A stretch of DNA of 64,000 nt from RBG-16-34-14 sp963727535 (lineage in GTDB: Bacteria > Bacteroidota > Ignavibacteria > Ignavibacteriales > Ignavibacteriaceae): assembly GCA_963727535.1 (NCBI GenBank), contig CAVSGR010000001.1, positions 372,001 to 436,000 of the forward strand, written 5' to 3'. A program made the position numbers and the translations under genes. This document shows positions 44,816 to 54,960 of the stretch, in pieces. The first letter of the stretch is position 1, and each line of letters opens with the position of its first letter. The notes beneath the pieces are model-generated. The model ran no database searches, had not been told where the DNA came from, and saw only the letters and a program-made list of their open reading frames with translations.

Positions 44816-46789
44816 TTATTCTGATAAAAAATTCAACATTCTTTTGAATTCCTGCAAAGACTCAGGGTTTGCCAAAACGTCTGAGTTTTCTACATTTTCT
44901 CCATTTATTAGTCGCGTAACAGCAATTTCTACCTTTTTACCATTCAAAGTTCTGGGAATATCTTTTACCTGAATAATTTTCGAAGGAATATGTTTCGGTG
45001 AGGCTAAGTTTTTAATGTTATCTTTTATCTTATTTATCATGTTATCATTTAGGACAAGTTTTCCATTCAAAACCACGAATAAAATAATTCTTATATCATC
45101 CTGCCAACTTTGACCAACAACAATACTGTCACTGATTTCTTTCATGGATTCTACAATTCTGTAAATCTCTGCAGTTCCTATTCGAATACCCCCAGGATTT
45201 AAAGTAGCATCAGATCTACCGTAGACTATAACCCCACCGGATTTTGCTATTTCTATATAATCTCCATGTCTCCAAATTCCGGGATAAAAGTCAAAGTATG
45301 CAGCTTTATATTTTTTTCCCTCAGAGTCATTCCAGAAAAATGCCGGCATTGAAGGGAATCGTTCTGTACAAACTAATTCACCTTTTTTCTCAACTACGGA
45401 ATTCCCTTTCTCATCAAAAGCCTCTACTTTCATTCCGAGTCCTCTGCACTGAAGTTCGCCCGCATAAACTGGCAACATTGGATTTCCAAGCATAAAACAT
45501 GAAATTATATCTGTCCCACCTGAAATGGATGATAATTGCAAATCACTTTTTACATTTTGGTAAATCCATTCAAAGCTTTTCTCAGGAAGTGGAGAACCGG
45601 TTGATAGAATTGTTTTTAATGAGGAAAGATCCAATTCTTTTCCCGGATTAACACCCGAATCTTCACAAATTTTTATGAACTTAGGACTTGTTCCAAATAC
45701 AGTTATTTTTTCTTTTTCGATTTTTCTCCATAAAGTTCTTACATCAGGATAAGCCGGACTTCCTTCATATAAGAATATACTTGCTCCCTGCATAAGTGAA
45801 CTAACTAACCAGTTCCACATCATCCATCCACAAGTTGTGTAATACGTAATAATATCATCTCTTGAAATATTCGTATGTAGTGATAATTCCTTAAAATGCT
45901 GTAATAAAGTTCCACCAGCACCGTGAACAATACACTTTGGTTTCCCTGTAGTTCCCGAAGAAAACATTATGTAAACGGGATGATCGAAGTCTAGCTGATT
46001 AAAATCTATTTTTATTGAAGTATTTCTAAATAACTCATTGATATATAAATACTTCTTGGTCTTTTTTAAGAGATTACTTTTGTCTTTCTCTATTCCCGAG
46101 AAATCATTAAAACGGGGTATGAGAAAAACCCTTTGAATTCCTGAAACTTTATCGACAATACTTTCTATCTTTTTTCTGCTGTCTATAATTTTTCCGTTAT
46201 AAGAATATTCCTCGGTAGCAAAAATTATCTTGGGTTTTATCTGGGAAAACCTATCCAGAACAGCTTGGACACCAAAATCCGGGGAGCAAGAGGACCAGAT
46301 TGCTCCGATACTTGTCGTCGCAAGCATTGCTATAATAGCTTCGGGTGTATTTGTAATAAAACCGGCAACTCTGTCTCCTTCTTTCAGACCTAATTGCTTC
46401 AGACCATAGACACATTTTGCAACCAACATATAAAGCTGGATATATGTTAACCTGATTGTTGGGGCATTCTCTCTTGAACTAATTATTGCTATTTGATCAT
46501 CTTTATATCTTAAGAGATTTTCAGCAAAATTTAGTTTAGCTCCTCCAAACCATTTGGTATTAGGCATCTTTTCTTTTGAAACGATGAAATCATATTCTGA
46601 CGAATGCTTTATTTCAGATATATCCCAAATAGACTTCCAGAATGATTCTATGTCTGAAACGGACCATTTATACAGTTCATTATAGTTCTTAAATTTTTTA
46701 CCGGATATTTTTTCGACGTACTTCAGGTAGGCGAAGATATTGGAAGATTTAATTCGTTCTTCAGATGGTATCCAAATCGGTTCTTTCAT
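44816..46789 (-). CDS. Acetoacetate-CoA ligase
   Basis: 657 residues with the AMP-binding motif MFSSGTTGKPKCIVHG, YTTCGWMMWNW and the ACL-like N-terminus (ESFWKSIWDISEIKHSS). It activates acetoacetate to acetoacetyl-CoA. Placed last in the homogentisate operon, it would process acetoacetate released by fumarylacetoacetase. An acetyl-CoA synthetase-like role is the alternative, but N-terminal features favour acetoacetate. Confidence 0.9.
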   Translation of the reverse strand: MKEPIWIPSEERIKSSNIFAYLKYVEKISGKKFKNYNELYKWSVSDIESFWKSIWDISEIKHSSEYDFIVSKEKMPNTKWFGGAKLNFAENLLRYKDDQIAIISSRENAPTIRLTYIQLYMLVAKCVYGLKQLGLKEGDRVAGFITNTPEAIIAMLATTSIGAIWSSCSPDFGVQAVLDRFSQIKPKIIFATEEYSYNGKIIDSRKKIESIVDKVSGIQRVFLIPRFNDFSGIEKDKSNLLKKTKKYLYINELFRNTSIKIDFNQLDFDHPVYIMFSSGTTGKPKCIVHGAGGTLLQHFKELSLHTNISRDDIITYYTTCGWMMWNWLVSSLMQGASIFLYEGSPAYPDVRTLWRKIEKEKITVFGTSPKFIKICEDSGVNPGKELDLSSLKTILSTGSPLPEKSFEWIYQNVKSDLQLSSISGGTDIISCFMLGNPMLPVYAGELQCRGLGMKVEAFDEKGNSVVEKKGELVCTERFPSMPAFFWNDSEGKKYKAAYFDFYPGIWRHGDYIEIAKSGGVIVYGRSDATLNPGGIRIGTAEIYRIVESMKEISDSIVVGQSWQDDIRIILFVVLNGKLVLNDNMINKIKDNIKNLASPKHIPSKIIQVKDIPRTLNGKKVEIAVTRLINGENVENSDVLANPESLQEFKRMLNFLSE

Positions 46790-46808
46790 TAATTATAAAC
46801 AATTGTTA

Positions 46809-47777
46809 CTAAAATCTTCCTGCATATAAAGCAGTTTTCCAGCCAAAGTCATCATCATGAGAATCAAGAGCATCTTTTGCTGTTAACTCAAGATAGTGTT
46901 TAATTTTTAATTGACTCTCATTTTTAATATCTAAAATAACTTTAAGCGCATAACGATAGTTTTTGTCTCTGTGATAACGGAAAAATGCTTCTTCACCTGA
47001 CTCATAATTTTCCAGTTTACTTTCCCTTACTTCTTTTATGAAATTATCTACTTCACCTTCAGAAGGTATCTTTTCAATATTTCCAAGTCTGCCTAAATTA
47101 TTCCCTGAGTAGAGATTCGATTCTTTAATAAAAGACGGGAGATTATCGATACCAATTCCCTGTTTAACTGGTCTCTTAACTTCAATAATTGCATCTCCAT
47201 ATGCACGGCAATAATAATTTGCAGACATTCGCGCAACCAGGTCTATAAGCTGCGGATGAACTATTCCATCCCTAAAAATATCTTCTGCAATATGGAACTT
47301 TAAGACTTCACAAATAAAAATATTAGCCGAGCTTCCAGCATCTCCATAACTCATAATATCACGGACTTTACATTCCATTTGAAAGGGAGATTCCTTTACT
47401 CTTTGCGGTTTTACAATATCAGAATCAATTGGGGTGAGACCGCTCTTTTCAAATTCATTTACATCCGGCGGGAATTCTGCCGAAGCCAAACTTATTTGTT
47501 CAACCATTGAGTAAGTAACCGATTGAACCGTACACTCTTTTGTCTTTATCAGATTATTATATGTGTCTTTGAAAGAAGAATCTCTTCTTCGAGTCGGAGA
47601 AAAAGCAATTATTGGTGGATTGGATCCAAACATATTGAAAAACGATAAGGGTGCAAGATTCGGTTTCCCATCTTCTGAAAGAGATGAAACCAACGCAATT
47701 GGCCTGGGACCAATTCCGCCTATCATCATTTTATGAAGCTCAGGCTGGGGCAAATCTTTAGGTTCAAAGTGAAGCAT
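46809..47777 (-). CDS. Flavin reductase-like (DIM6/NTAB) flavoprotein
   Basis: The N-terminal ~200 residues match the FMN-binding split-barrel flavin-reductase-like family (GGIGPRPIALVSSLSEDGK and LAPLSFFNMFGSNPPI). A helical C-terminal region follows. Such proteins accompany aromatic degradation genes in many bacteria with undefined roles. It overlaps no neighbour but is only 2 bp from the FAH gene. Confidence 0.82.
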   Translation of the reverse strand: MLHFEPKDLPQPELHKMMIGGIGPRPIALVSSLSEDGKPNLAPLSFFNMFGSNPPIIAFSPTRRRDSSFKDTYNNLIKTKECTVQSVTYSMVEQISLASAEFPPDVNEFEKSGLTPIDSDIVKPQRVKESPFQMECKVRDIMSYGDAGSSANIFICEVLKFHIAEDIFRDGIVHPQLIDLVARMSANYYCRAYGDAIIEVKRPVKQGIGIDNLPSFIKESNLYSGNNLGRLGNIEKIPSEGEVDNFIKEVRESKLENYESGEEAFFRYHRDKNYRYALKVILDIKNESQLKIKHYLELTAKDALDSHDDDFGWKTALYAGRF

Positions 47778-47779
47778 TT

Positions 47780-48793
47780 TTATACTTTCTTTCTTTTCGA
47801 AATCGAATAATCTTTTTTTGCTTTTATAATTTTATTTTTTAGTCTCCCCAAACCAGTTATTTCAAGTTCAATTATATCACCTGCTTTTAGCCAAACAGAA
47901 GTATATCCTTCTCCTTTTTGTTTAGCTTCAAGCATTTTAGTTCCATTAAGCTCCAGGAAACATCCTGTTCCAACAGTTCCTGATCCAATTACATCACCGG
48001 GATATAATTCAACTCCATAAGAGGCTCTTTCAATTATCTGGGCAAATGTCCAGTTCATATCTTTTAAGTTACCTGACGAAACCTGAACCCCATTATGAAA
48101 TGCTTTCATTTCAAGATCATATTTATTTCCGAAGGGAGTTGCAATTTTATATTTTTCAAGCTCATTCGGAGTTACTAAATATGGACCAAGTGTAGTTGCA
48201 AAATCTTTTCCTTTTGCTGGTCCAAGATTTAATTTCATTTCTTCCATTTGTAAAGAGCGTGCAGATAAATCATTCATAATCATATATCCTGAAACATATT
48301 TATCAGCATCTTTAGCTTTAATATTTTTTCCTTTTTTACCTATTACAATAGCACATTCAAGTTCAAAATCAAGTTTGTTTAAATGATCAGTTTCTACTTG
48401 GATATTTCCTTCACCGAAAATGGCATTATGATTAGTAAAATAAAAAACCGGGAACTGATCAAACTCAGGAACCATTTCCACTCCCCTGTTTCTTCTCGCA
48501 GTTTCAACATGCTGCCGAAAAGCATATCCATCTCTTACAGAAGTCGGTTTAGGAATTGGAGATAAAAGTTTTGGTTTCTTAATTAAACTGTTTTTAATTT
48601 TCCCTTTATTAATTGCTTTTTCAACTTTAAAAGCCAAAGCAATATTTGATTCCCAATCTTTTAAAAACTTTCCCATTTTTGAAGGAAGACTTACACCCAT
48701 TGCTTTTCCTGATTTTGCCAGATCATAAATCTTACCTTCGTATTCAATTCCTATTCTGTCTTTTTCTTTTTTCAGATATGAAACGAAACGCAA
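47780..48793 (-). CDS. Fumarylacetoacetate hydrolase-family protein
   Basis: 337 residues. PVFYFTNHNAIFGEG, DFELECAIVIGKKGK and MNDLSARSLQMEEMKLNLGP match the FAH C-terminal fold with metal-binding acidic residues. In the pathway it would split fumarylacetoacetate to fumarate and acetoacetate. A maleylacetoacetate isomerase gene is not seen nearby, so direct hydrolysis of maleylacetoacetate is also possible. Confidence 0.9.
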   Translation of the reverse strand: MRFVSYLKKEKDRIGIEYEGKIYDLAKSGKAMGVSLPSKMGKFLKDWESNIALAFKVEKAINKGKIKNSLIKKPKLLSPIPKPTSVRDGYAFRQHVETARRNRGVEMVPEFDQFPVFYFTNHNAIFGEGNIQVETDHLNKLDFELECAIVIGKKGKNIKAKDADKYVSGYMIMNDLSARSLQMEEMKLNLGPAKGKDFATTLGPYLVTPNELEKYKIATPFGNKYDLEMKAFHNGVQVSSGNLKDMNWTFAQIIERASYGVELYPGDVIGSGTVGTGCFLELNGTKMLEAKQKGEGYTSVWLKAGDIIELEITGLGRLKNKIIKAKKDYSISKRKKV

Positions 48794-49909
48794 TTATTTC
48801 ACCTTATATTTCTTCAGCAATTTTGAATATACGTCACTTATAATTTTCAGAGCAAAATCTGTTTCTTCCATTGTTCCCGAGTTTATTCTAATTCCATTAG
48901 GAATTCCAAATGATTTTACATGCCGCAGTATTAAACCTCTGTTAAGGCATTCTTCATTAAGTTCAGAAGTGAATTCCTCAGAAGGAAAAATCAATAAAAT
49001 AAAATTTGCAGCGGTTGGGACTTGTCTAATTCCAAGCTCATCAAATTTTGTAATCATTTTATCTAGAGAAATCCTGTTCAATTCCACAGTTTTTTTTAAG
49101 AATTCATCATCATTTAAAGCAGCAATTGCTGCTTCCTGAGCAAGATGATTAGGTTCGAACGGTAATTTTACTTTATATATTTGTTTGATTAATTCTTCGG
49201 GTCCAAAAGCAAAACCGATTCTTAATCCTGCCAAGCCATAAGCTTTTGAGAGTGTACGGAGAACAATCAGATTCTCTTTTTCATATTCCAATCCATTTGG
49301 ATAGTCCGGATGAAACTCGGCGTAGACAGTATAAGCTTCATCTAAAAGAACAAGAACATTTCCCGGAACTTTGAAAAGGAATGAATCGAACTCATCTTTT
49401 GTGAACATTGTTCCGGTAGGATTATTAGGATTTGCAAGATAAATTATTTTTGTATTTGAATTTATCTGCTCAGCAATTTCATCAAGATCTAAATGATAAT
49501 TTTTTAATGGAACTTCAATAGATTTAAAACCGTATTTATTCACATTAACATACCAACCGATAAAGGTTCCTTGTGATGTAAGTAATTCATCATCTTTTTC
49601 TGCAAAAGCTGTTATAATATATTGCAACAAAGAATCCGAACCACTTCCGGTTACAATTTGTTCAGGCTTCTTATTATACTTTTGGGAGATCGCTTTTACA
49701 AGTTCATAAGCAGAAGGATTTGTATACCTATTGAGTTCACTAATATGTTTTTTGATAACTTCAGCAGCTTTCGGTGAAGGTCCTAAAGGATTTTCATTTG
49801 AGGCAAGCTTAACAATTTTGGATAATCCCTTTTCCCTGACTAATTCATCAATTGGTTTGCCCGCTTTATAAGGCTGAAGTTTTCTGACGTGTTCCGGAAT
49901 TTTAATCAT
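48794..49909 (-). CDS. HisC-type aminotransferase, likely aromatic
   Basis: Fold type I PLP enzyme of the histidinol-phosphate aminotransferase family: SNENPLGPSPKA, LANPNNPTGTMF, TLSKAYGLAGLRIGF with the PLP lysine. 371 residues. Annotation by similarity alone would be HisC, but no his genes are nearby. Its place between the FAH and homogentisate dioxygenase genes suggests it transaminates tyrosine or phenylalanine to feed the pathway. That is inference from context. Confidence 0.88.
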   Translation of the reverse strand: MIKIPEHVRKLQPYKAGKPIDELVREKGLSKIVKLASNENPLGPSPKAAEVIKKHISELNRYTNPSAYELVKAISQKYNKKPEQIVTGSGSDSLLQYIITAFAEKDDELLTSQGTFIGWYVNVNKYGFKSIEVPLKNYHLDLDEIAEQINSNTKIIYLANPNNPTGTMFTKDEFDSFLFKVPGNVLVLLDEAYTVYAEFHPDYPNGLEYEKENLIVLRTLSKAYGLAGLRIGFAFGPEELIKQIYKVKLPFEPNHLAQEAAIAALNDDEFLKKTVELNRISLDKMITKFDELGIRQVPTAANFILLIFPSEEFTSELNEECLNRGLILRHVKSFGIPNGIRINSGTMEETDFALKIISDVYSKLLKKYKVK

Positions 49910-49926
49910 ATAAATATTTCAATTTA

Positions 49927-49957
49927 GATATGCCAGATTTTAAAAATCCGGCATATC
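49927..49957 (-). terminator. Hairpin between hmgA and the aminotransferase gene
   Basis: GATATGCC and GGCATATC are inverted, followed inside by GATTTT/AAAATC, giving a 14-bp stem with one mismatch and minimal loop. On the plus strand it runs into TTTTT. Within the leftward operon it may attenuate transcription. Confidence 0.6.
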
Positions 49958-49966
49958 TTTTTAATA

Positions 49967-51133
49967 TTACTTTTTCTCAGACCAGGAATGATGATAATCT
50001 TCAACCATTGTATCTTTTACATTTTTCGTTACTTTCAATGGAGTAAAAGTATCAATCATAATTGCATATTCATCTGTTTCTTTTTTTCCAATTGAAGCTT
50101 CCGTTTTTCCCGGTTGAGGACCGTGAGGAATACCCATCGGATGTAAAGTTATCGAACCTTCCTGAACACCAGCTCTAGACATAAAATCTCCCCAAACATA
50201 ATAGAGAACTTCATCACTATCGACATTTGAATGATAATAAGGCGCCGGAATAGCATCAGGATGGAAATCAAAAAGTCTAGGGACAAAATTACAAACAACA
50301 AAATGCTCTGTCGTGAAAATCAGATGAATTGGGGGAGGCAGATGAATCTTTCCTACTTTGGGCGCATATTCTTTAATATTAAAAGTGTATGGATATAAAA
50401 ATCCATCCCAGCCAATAACATCAAATGGATGATGCGGAAGTTCATATTCGAATATTCTGTTTGAAACTTTAAGCAACAACCTGAATTTTCCTAATTTATC
50501 AACCGGTTCCATAAACTGTGGAACTTTGAAGTCCCTTTCATAATATGGCGCATCTTCTTTTAGCTGTCCATATTCATTTCTGAAATGTCTTGGAATTTCG
50601 AAAGGAGTATCGGATTCAACAATAAATATTTTTGCTTTATCATAATTCTTAAATTTTATTTGATATGTTGTGCCTTTAGGAACAATTATATAATCCCATT
50701 GCTCAAAAGGAAGTCTTCCATATTCTGAAAGAAAATCTCCTTCCCCATAATGAACGAAAATTAGTTCATGCTTATAACTATTACGATAGAAAAAGTTTGA
50801 ATCTTCAGTTGGATTTGCAGTACTAATGATGCAATGTTCATTCTTCAGAAATTCATTCCTTGCAGAATAAAAATCACCTTTGGACTTTTTTCTGTCAGTC
50901 ATAAAATGATAATACTGCAGAGGCGCGTCGTCCCATTCCTTTGCATTTGATTCTTTTATTTCCCCGATGCTATCAACCTGCGGCGGCATATAAATGTGAT
51001 ATTTATTCGAATAGATACCAGAAAAACCCTGCGTGCTGAAAAGTTCTTCCCTGTAAAGAGATTTACCATCTTCTTTGTAAAAAGTTGTATGTCTTTTGGG
51101 AGGAACTTTACCAACTTTAACATAAAAAGGCAT
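49967..51133 (-). CDS. hmgA: Homogentisate 1,2-dioxygenase
   Basis: 388 residues of cupin-like fold. The iron-site region HLPPPIHLIFTTEHFVVCNF to HPDAIPAPYYHSNVDSDEVL, then HPMGIPHGPQPG, fits homogentisate dioxygenase. It opens the ring of homogentisate to maleylacetoacetate using O2 and Fe(II). It follows hpd, separated by the word-repeat hairpin at 51176-51249. Confidence 0.93.
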   Translation of the reverse strand: MPFYVKVGKVPPKRHTTFYKEDGKSLYREELFSTQGFSGIYSNKYHIYMPPQVDSIGEIKESNAKEWDDAPLQYYHFMTDRKKSKGDFYSARNEFLKNEHCIISTANPTEDSNFFYRNSYKHELIFVHYGEGDFLSEYGRLPFEQWDYIIVPKGTTYQIKFKNYDKAKIFIVESDTPFEIPRHFRNEYGQLKEDAPYYERDFKVPQFMEPVDKLGKFRLLLKVSNRIFEYELPHHPFDVIGWDGFLYPYTFNIKEYAPKVGKIHLPPPIHLIFTTEHFVVCNFVPRLFDFHPDAIPAPYYHSNVDSDEVLYYVWGDFMSRAGVQEGSITLHPMGIPHGPQPGKTEASIGKKETDEYAIMIDTFTPLKVTKNVKDTMVEDYHHSWSEKK

Positions 51134-51175
51134 TTCAAACCTCCGTTAAAAATTTTATAAACATTTCAAATTTCT

Positions 51176-51249
51176 CATACATCCATGCAAACATGCATTC
51201 ATGCTTTTGTCAAACTTTTGCATGGTAGCATTGACGCATGATTGCATGC
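51176..51249. repeat. Word-repeat hairpin E (8-nt period) between hpd and hmgA
   Basis: The left arm (51176-51207) is four 8-nt words beginning CAT (for example CATGCAAA, CATGCATT). After a 10-nt loop the right arm (51218-51249) is four 8-nt words with a GCATG or GCATT core (for example TTGCATGG, TTGCATGC). Cores pair and the remaining positions vary. It begins 12 bp after the hpd stop on the minus strand. Confidence 0.75.
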
Positions 51250-51260
51250 TTTTACGAAAC

Positions 51261-52385
51261 TTAACTTTTATCAAGCGTTCCTCTTGCTTCCTGATCTCTT
51301 TCAATTGATTCGAATAAAGCCTGGAAATTACCCTGACCAAAACCTTCCGCGCCTTCTCTTCTTTGAATTATTTCATAAAAGAAAGTTGGTCTGTCCCCAA
51401 TTGGTTTAGTAAATAATTGCAGAAGATATCCTTTCCCCTCAGTATCGCAGAGAATTCCATACTTCTTCAAATCATCAATATCTTCCGTGATCATTTTAGA
51501 TAATTTCTTTTCTTTAAGAAGATCATAATAAGCTTCCGGAACCGAAAGAAACTCAACACCATTTTCTCTTAAAGCTTTTATTGTGTTGATAATATTATTT
51601 GTGGATATCGCAATGTGCTGAATACCCGAGCCAAAATATTCGTCAATATATTCTTCAATTTGTGATTTTTTTAAGCCTTCATAAGGTTCATTAATCGGAT
51701 TTTTAATTACACCGTCACCGTTTTTAGAACGAACAACTTTAGAAAGCAAGGCAGAATATTGAGTTGAAATATCTCCGGCACCGAATTCAATGAATGTTTC
51801 AAGATTCAAAGTCTTATTAAGATAATTTTCCCACAAGTTCATTTCGTTAACTCTCACATTACCAACAACGTGATCGACTTCCTCCAGGCAAGAATCTTCG
51901 GAAGTTATATTTATTTTCTGAATTGGTTTTCCAAAACCGGGACGGAAAATTCCCTTATAATTATCCCTGTTGATAAAAACAATTTCCGCATCATCATAAA
52001 GTTTGATTGCTGCCTCTTCTATATAACCATTCTCATTCTCAAATTTCTTAGGATTTCTAACCGGAATTCCTCCGCTCTTTACAGCGGCATCAAAGGTATC
52101 CTGAACATTTTCAACACTCAACGACCATCTTTTAACTCCATCTCCATGTTTCTCTACAAAAGAAGCAACCTCATAATTATTCGGCTTGATTGCCGAAGTA
52201 ATTACAAGCTTTATCTTATTCTTCACGAGAAAGTATGATGTTTTATCTTTTACCCCTGTTTCCGGACCACTATAGCCAACTATATCGAATGCCATTGCTT
52301 TAGCATGCCAGTAAGCCCACATTTTGGCTGACCCAACATAGAATTCGATAAAGTCGTAACCTCTTATTTTTAATTGATTTGACAT
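51261..52385 (-). CDS. hpd: 4-Hydroxyphenylpyruvate dioxygenase
   Basis: 374 residues. Iron ligands are visible in context: EVDHVVGNV, GIQHIAISTNNI and FFYEIIQRREG (His, His, Glu), and the C-terminal GFGQGNFQALFESIERDQ is diagnostic. It converts 4-hydroxyphenylpyruvate to homogentisate with O2. First gene of the tyrosine catabolic operon. Confidence 0.96.
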   Translation of the reverse strand: MSNQLKIRGYDFIEFYVGSAKMWAYWHAKAMAFDIVGYSGPETGVKDKTSYFLVKNKIKLVITSAIKPNNYEVASFVEKHGDGVKRWSLSVENVQDTFDAAVKSGGIPVRNPKKFENENGYIEEAAIKLYDDAEIVFINRDNYKGIFRPGFGKPIQKINITSEDSCLEEVDHVVGNVRVNEMNLWENYLNKTLNLETFIEFGAGDISTQYSALLSKVVRSKNGDGVIKNPINEPYEGLKKSQIEEYIDEYFGSGIQHIAISTNNIINTIKALRENGVEFLSVPEAYYDLLKEKKLSKMITEDIDDLKKYGILCDTEGKGYLLQLFTKPIGDRPTFFYEIIQRREGAEGFGQGNFQALFESIERDQEARGTLDKS

Positions 52386-52528
52386 TAAAAACTCCTGACA
52401 ATTTTTGATGTGTCTAATTGTATTAAATTTAAGTCAAATCGGAGTGATAGTAAAGGGAGAATATTATTTGAATTTGTTCTGAATTAGTAATATTTGCTAT
52501 TATAAATTCTTGTTATAAGTTCTATTTA

Positions 52529-53239
52529 TCAAACATTATCAAGCAACATAAAAGAATTTTCAACAAACTCTTTTTTATTTCCGTTAAGATTTTTGTTTTC
52601 AAATTTGCATATACTTAAGACAGGACAAACTTTACAATTAGGATTTGAAGGTTTACAAATTTCTCTTCCTAGTCTTATGAGATTTGTGTGAAAAGAATGA
52701 GCAATTTTATCAGGCAATTTTCCGTTGATCGAATAAAATGTTTTATCAGGAGTTGATGTTTTTACAATTCCAATTCTGTTTAATGTGCGATGAACGTGAG
52801 TATCAACAGGACAAATATTTCTTCTTAATGAAAATAAAAGAACACAGCTTGCAGTTTTAACTCCAATACCAGGAAATGCTATTAATTCATTCAGGATTTC
52901 TTCATTCTTCATTTTTCTTAAATGTTCAAGCGAGACTTCTTCTCTCTCTTTTATTAAAGAGACTAAAAGATTTTTTATTGCCTTCGATTTTTGCTTTCCG
53001 AGTCCGGCTACTTTTATAAGTTTTTCTATTTGTGAAGTTCTTAATTTGGCAACATTCTTCCAGTCAGGATATTTTTGTTTAAGATTTTGAAAAGCTCTGT
53101 AAGAATTTTTATCATTTGTATTTTGAGAAAGAACTGTAGCAATTAAAAGATCAACCGGATCAGGCGGAACTTTACTCCGAAATGGAGTTTTAAATTTCTT
53201 TTTAAGAAGCCTATCTATAAGTATAATTTTATTTTTCAT
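52529..53239 (-). CDS. nth: Endonuclease III-like DNA glycosylase
   Basis: The helix-hairpin-helix LIAFPGIGVKTASCVLLF contains the catalytic Lys, and PVDTHVHRTLNRIG carries the catalytic Asp. A C-terminal Cys cluster (CKPSNPNCKVCPVLSIC) binds [4Fe-4S]. It excises oxidised pyrimidines. The 236-residue length and short C-terminal tail are normal. Confidence 0.93.
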   Translation of the reverse strand: MKNKIILIDRLLKKKFKTPFRSKVPPDPVDLLIATVLSQNTNDKNSYRAFQNLKQKYPDWKNVAKLRTSQIEKLIKVAGLGKQKSKAIKNLLVSLIKEREEVSLEHLRKMKNEEILNELIAFPGIGVKTASCVLLFSLRRNICPVDTHVHRTLNRIGIVKTSTPDKTFYSINGKLPDKIAHSFHTNLIRLGREICKPSNPNCKVCPVLSICKFENKNLNGNKKEFVENSFMLLDNV

Positions 53240-53258
53240 TACCCAATAATTATAAAAA

Positions 53259-53284
53259 AGTCGGGCATTATTTTTACCCGGCTT
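53259..53284 (-). terminator. Intrinsic terminator before nth
   Basis: Read leftward, GCCGGGT and GCCCGAC pair around an A-rich loop and are followed by TTTTTTAT. This is a good Rho-independent terminator for the pseudogene region upstream. Confidence 0.7.
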
Positions 53285-53461
53285 TTGATTTTCATTTTAG
53301 CATTTCTTTTAGTTTCAGAAAAACTCCTTGTTGTTAATTTGTAAAATAAACCCCGCTTGAAACAACATTTTCATAATTTTAACATGTAGCAATGAAATAA
53401 TTTTTTATATAAATGAATTAGGTTAGCGTTTTTTCACATCGGATGAAATCATAATAATCTG

Positions 53462-54870
53462 TTAATTTTTTAATTTTAAACGATAAAGACTATTTCCACT
53501 CCCAAAGAATATTTTCTTGTCAGCCATAGCTGGACTGCGGACAAATCTTCCATCAGCTTGAAATTTCCAATCTCTAGACCAGTATTTATATCAATGTCAA
53601 AAAGAGTACCAGCACCTCCAATAATCACATCTGTGCCTAGGATTAATGGACTCGTCAAATAATTATATTTTGTTGTGAAATTCCATTTGGGTTGTCCGGT
53701 CTCTTTATCCAGAGCATATAGATTTTTATCAGCATCACAAGGAATGAAAATGTAATTATCATTAACAAAGGGTGAATTAAAATATCCTGGAGCTCTAATC
53801 CATTTCCATTTTTCATTGTGGGTTATTATATCAATAGCATACAGCTCACATTTTGAGTTTCCTAAATAAATTAGACCATTCGAAATAATTGGACTTCCAC
53901 CATAAACAGAACTTCCAGCATTAAATTTCCATTTTAGAATTCCACTTTTTATATCAATAACATATAAATTATCTCCCAACTTCCGAAGAATACAGTGTTA
54001 TCATATACAGCAGGTTTTGAATGAACTGATCCTCCAGTCTTGAATCTCCATTCCTCTTGACCTGTTTTTACATCCACAGCATAAAGATTATTATCCCTGC
54101 TTCCCAAAATAACGCATCAGACACAGTCGGACTTGAATAAATATTACCTCCTGTTTTGAATTTCCAAATTTCGATGTTTAGAACTTTTATTTATAGCATA
54201 CACATAATCGTCATTACATCCAAAAATAACCATGTGACTTCAGATATTAAAGATTAAAGATTCTGATTCTGTTTATTGAAGTTCCTTTCTAAGCCGATTA
54301 ATATCCACAGATACAAATAGTGGTCATTGCATCCAAAAAAAATGGCTTCATTTGATGACACAGGTTTTGTTAAAATATCACCGTTTGCCTTAAACTTCCA
54401 CAATAAATTATAGGGCTTATTAGCCAGTATATTTGTAGAATTTTGTTCTTGTTTTGAAGATTCAGATTCAATAATATTTGTGCATGTTACTGAAAATCCA
54501 CCAGTGTTGTTTTTTGAGTCTATATCATTGACATATAGTTTAAGATAGCCACTATTATCTGCTGTTATAGTTTTTCCATTTCCTATATAAAACCATTCAC
54601 CATTATCTCCAATCGTTGCAATTAAACTTCCATGAGGGTAATCCTAATGATACTGTAGATTTCAAATCCTGTGATACCCTTTGGCCCACCCCAGCCTGCA
54701 AATGCTCCTAGTTTTACTTTTCCTGAAGCTTTAATACTAACTTTGTCACCCTTTTGAAGGTATAAGTCAGTACGCCCACCGTCATTAAAATTATAATGAT
54801 ATTTTTTTTGCTGACTGTAATTTGTGATTGCAACAAATAATATCAGCAGAATAAAGATTAATCTTTTCAT
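53462..54870 (-). pseudogene. Frameshifted secreted protein: LecA/PA14-like domain plus PQQ-type beta-propeller repeats
   Basis: The start MKRLIFILLILFVAITNYSQ is a signal peptide. It is followed by FNDGGRTDLYLQKGDKVSI, then (after a frame change near 54640) PHGSLIATIGDNGEWFYIG, together resembling a sugar-binding LecA-like domain. PQQ-type propeller repeats (for example VYGGSPIISNGLIYLGNS) then continue in at least five successive frame segments, ending FFGSGNSLYRLKLKN at 53462. The number of breaks exceeds the one-per-gene pattern of the housekeeping genes, so I read it as decayed. The longest intact stretch is 53476-53979. Confidence 0.75.
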
Positions 54871-54960
54871 AATAGACCTGTTAAAATTGACTAAAAAAAA
54901 TATATGCAACTATTCACTCATAATTCAATGTATTTGTTATAGTTACTTATTGGCAATTTA

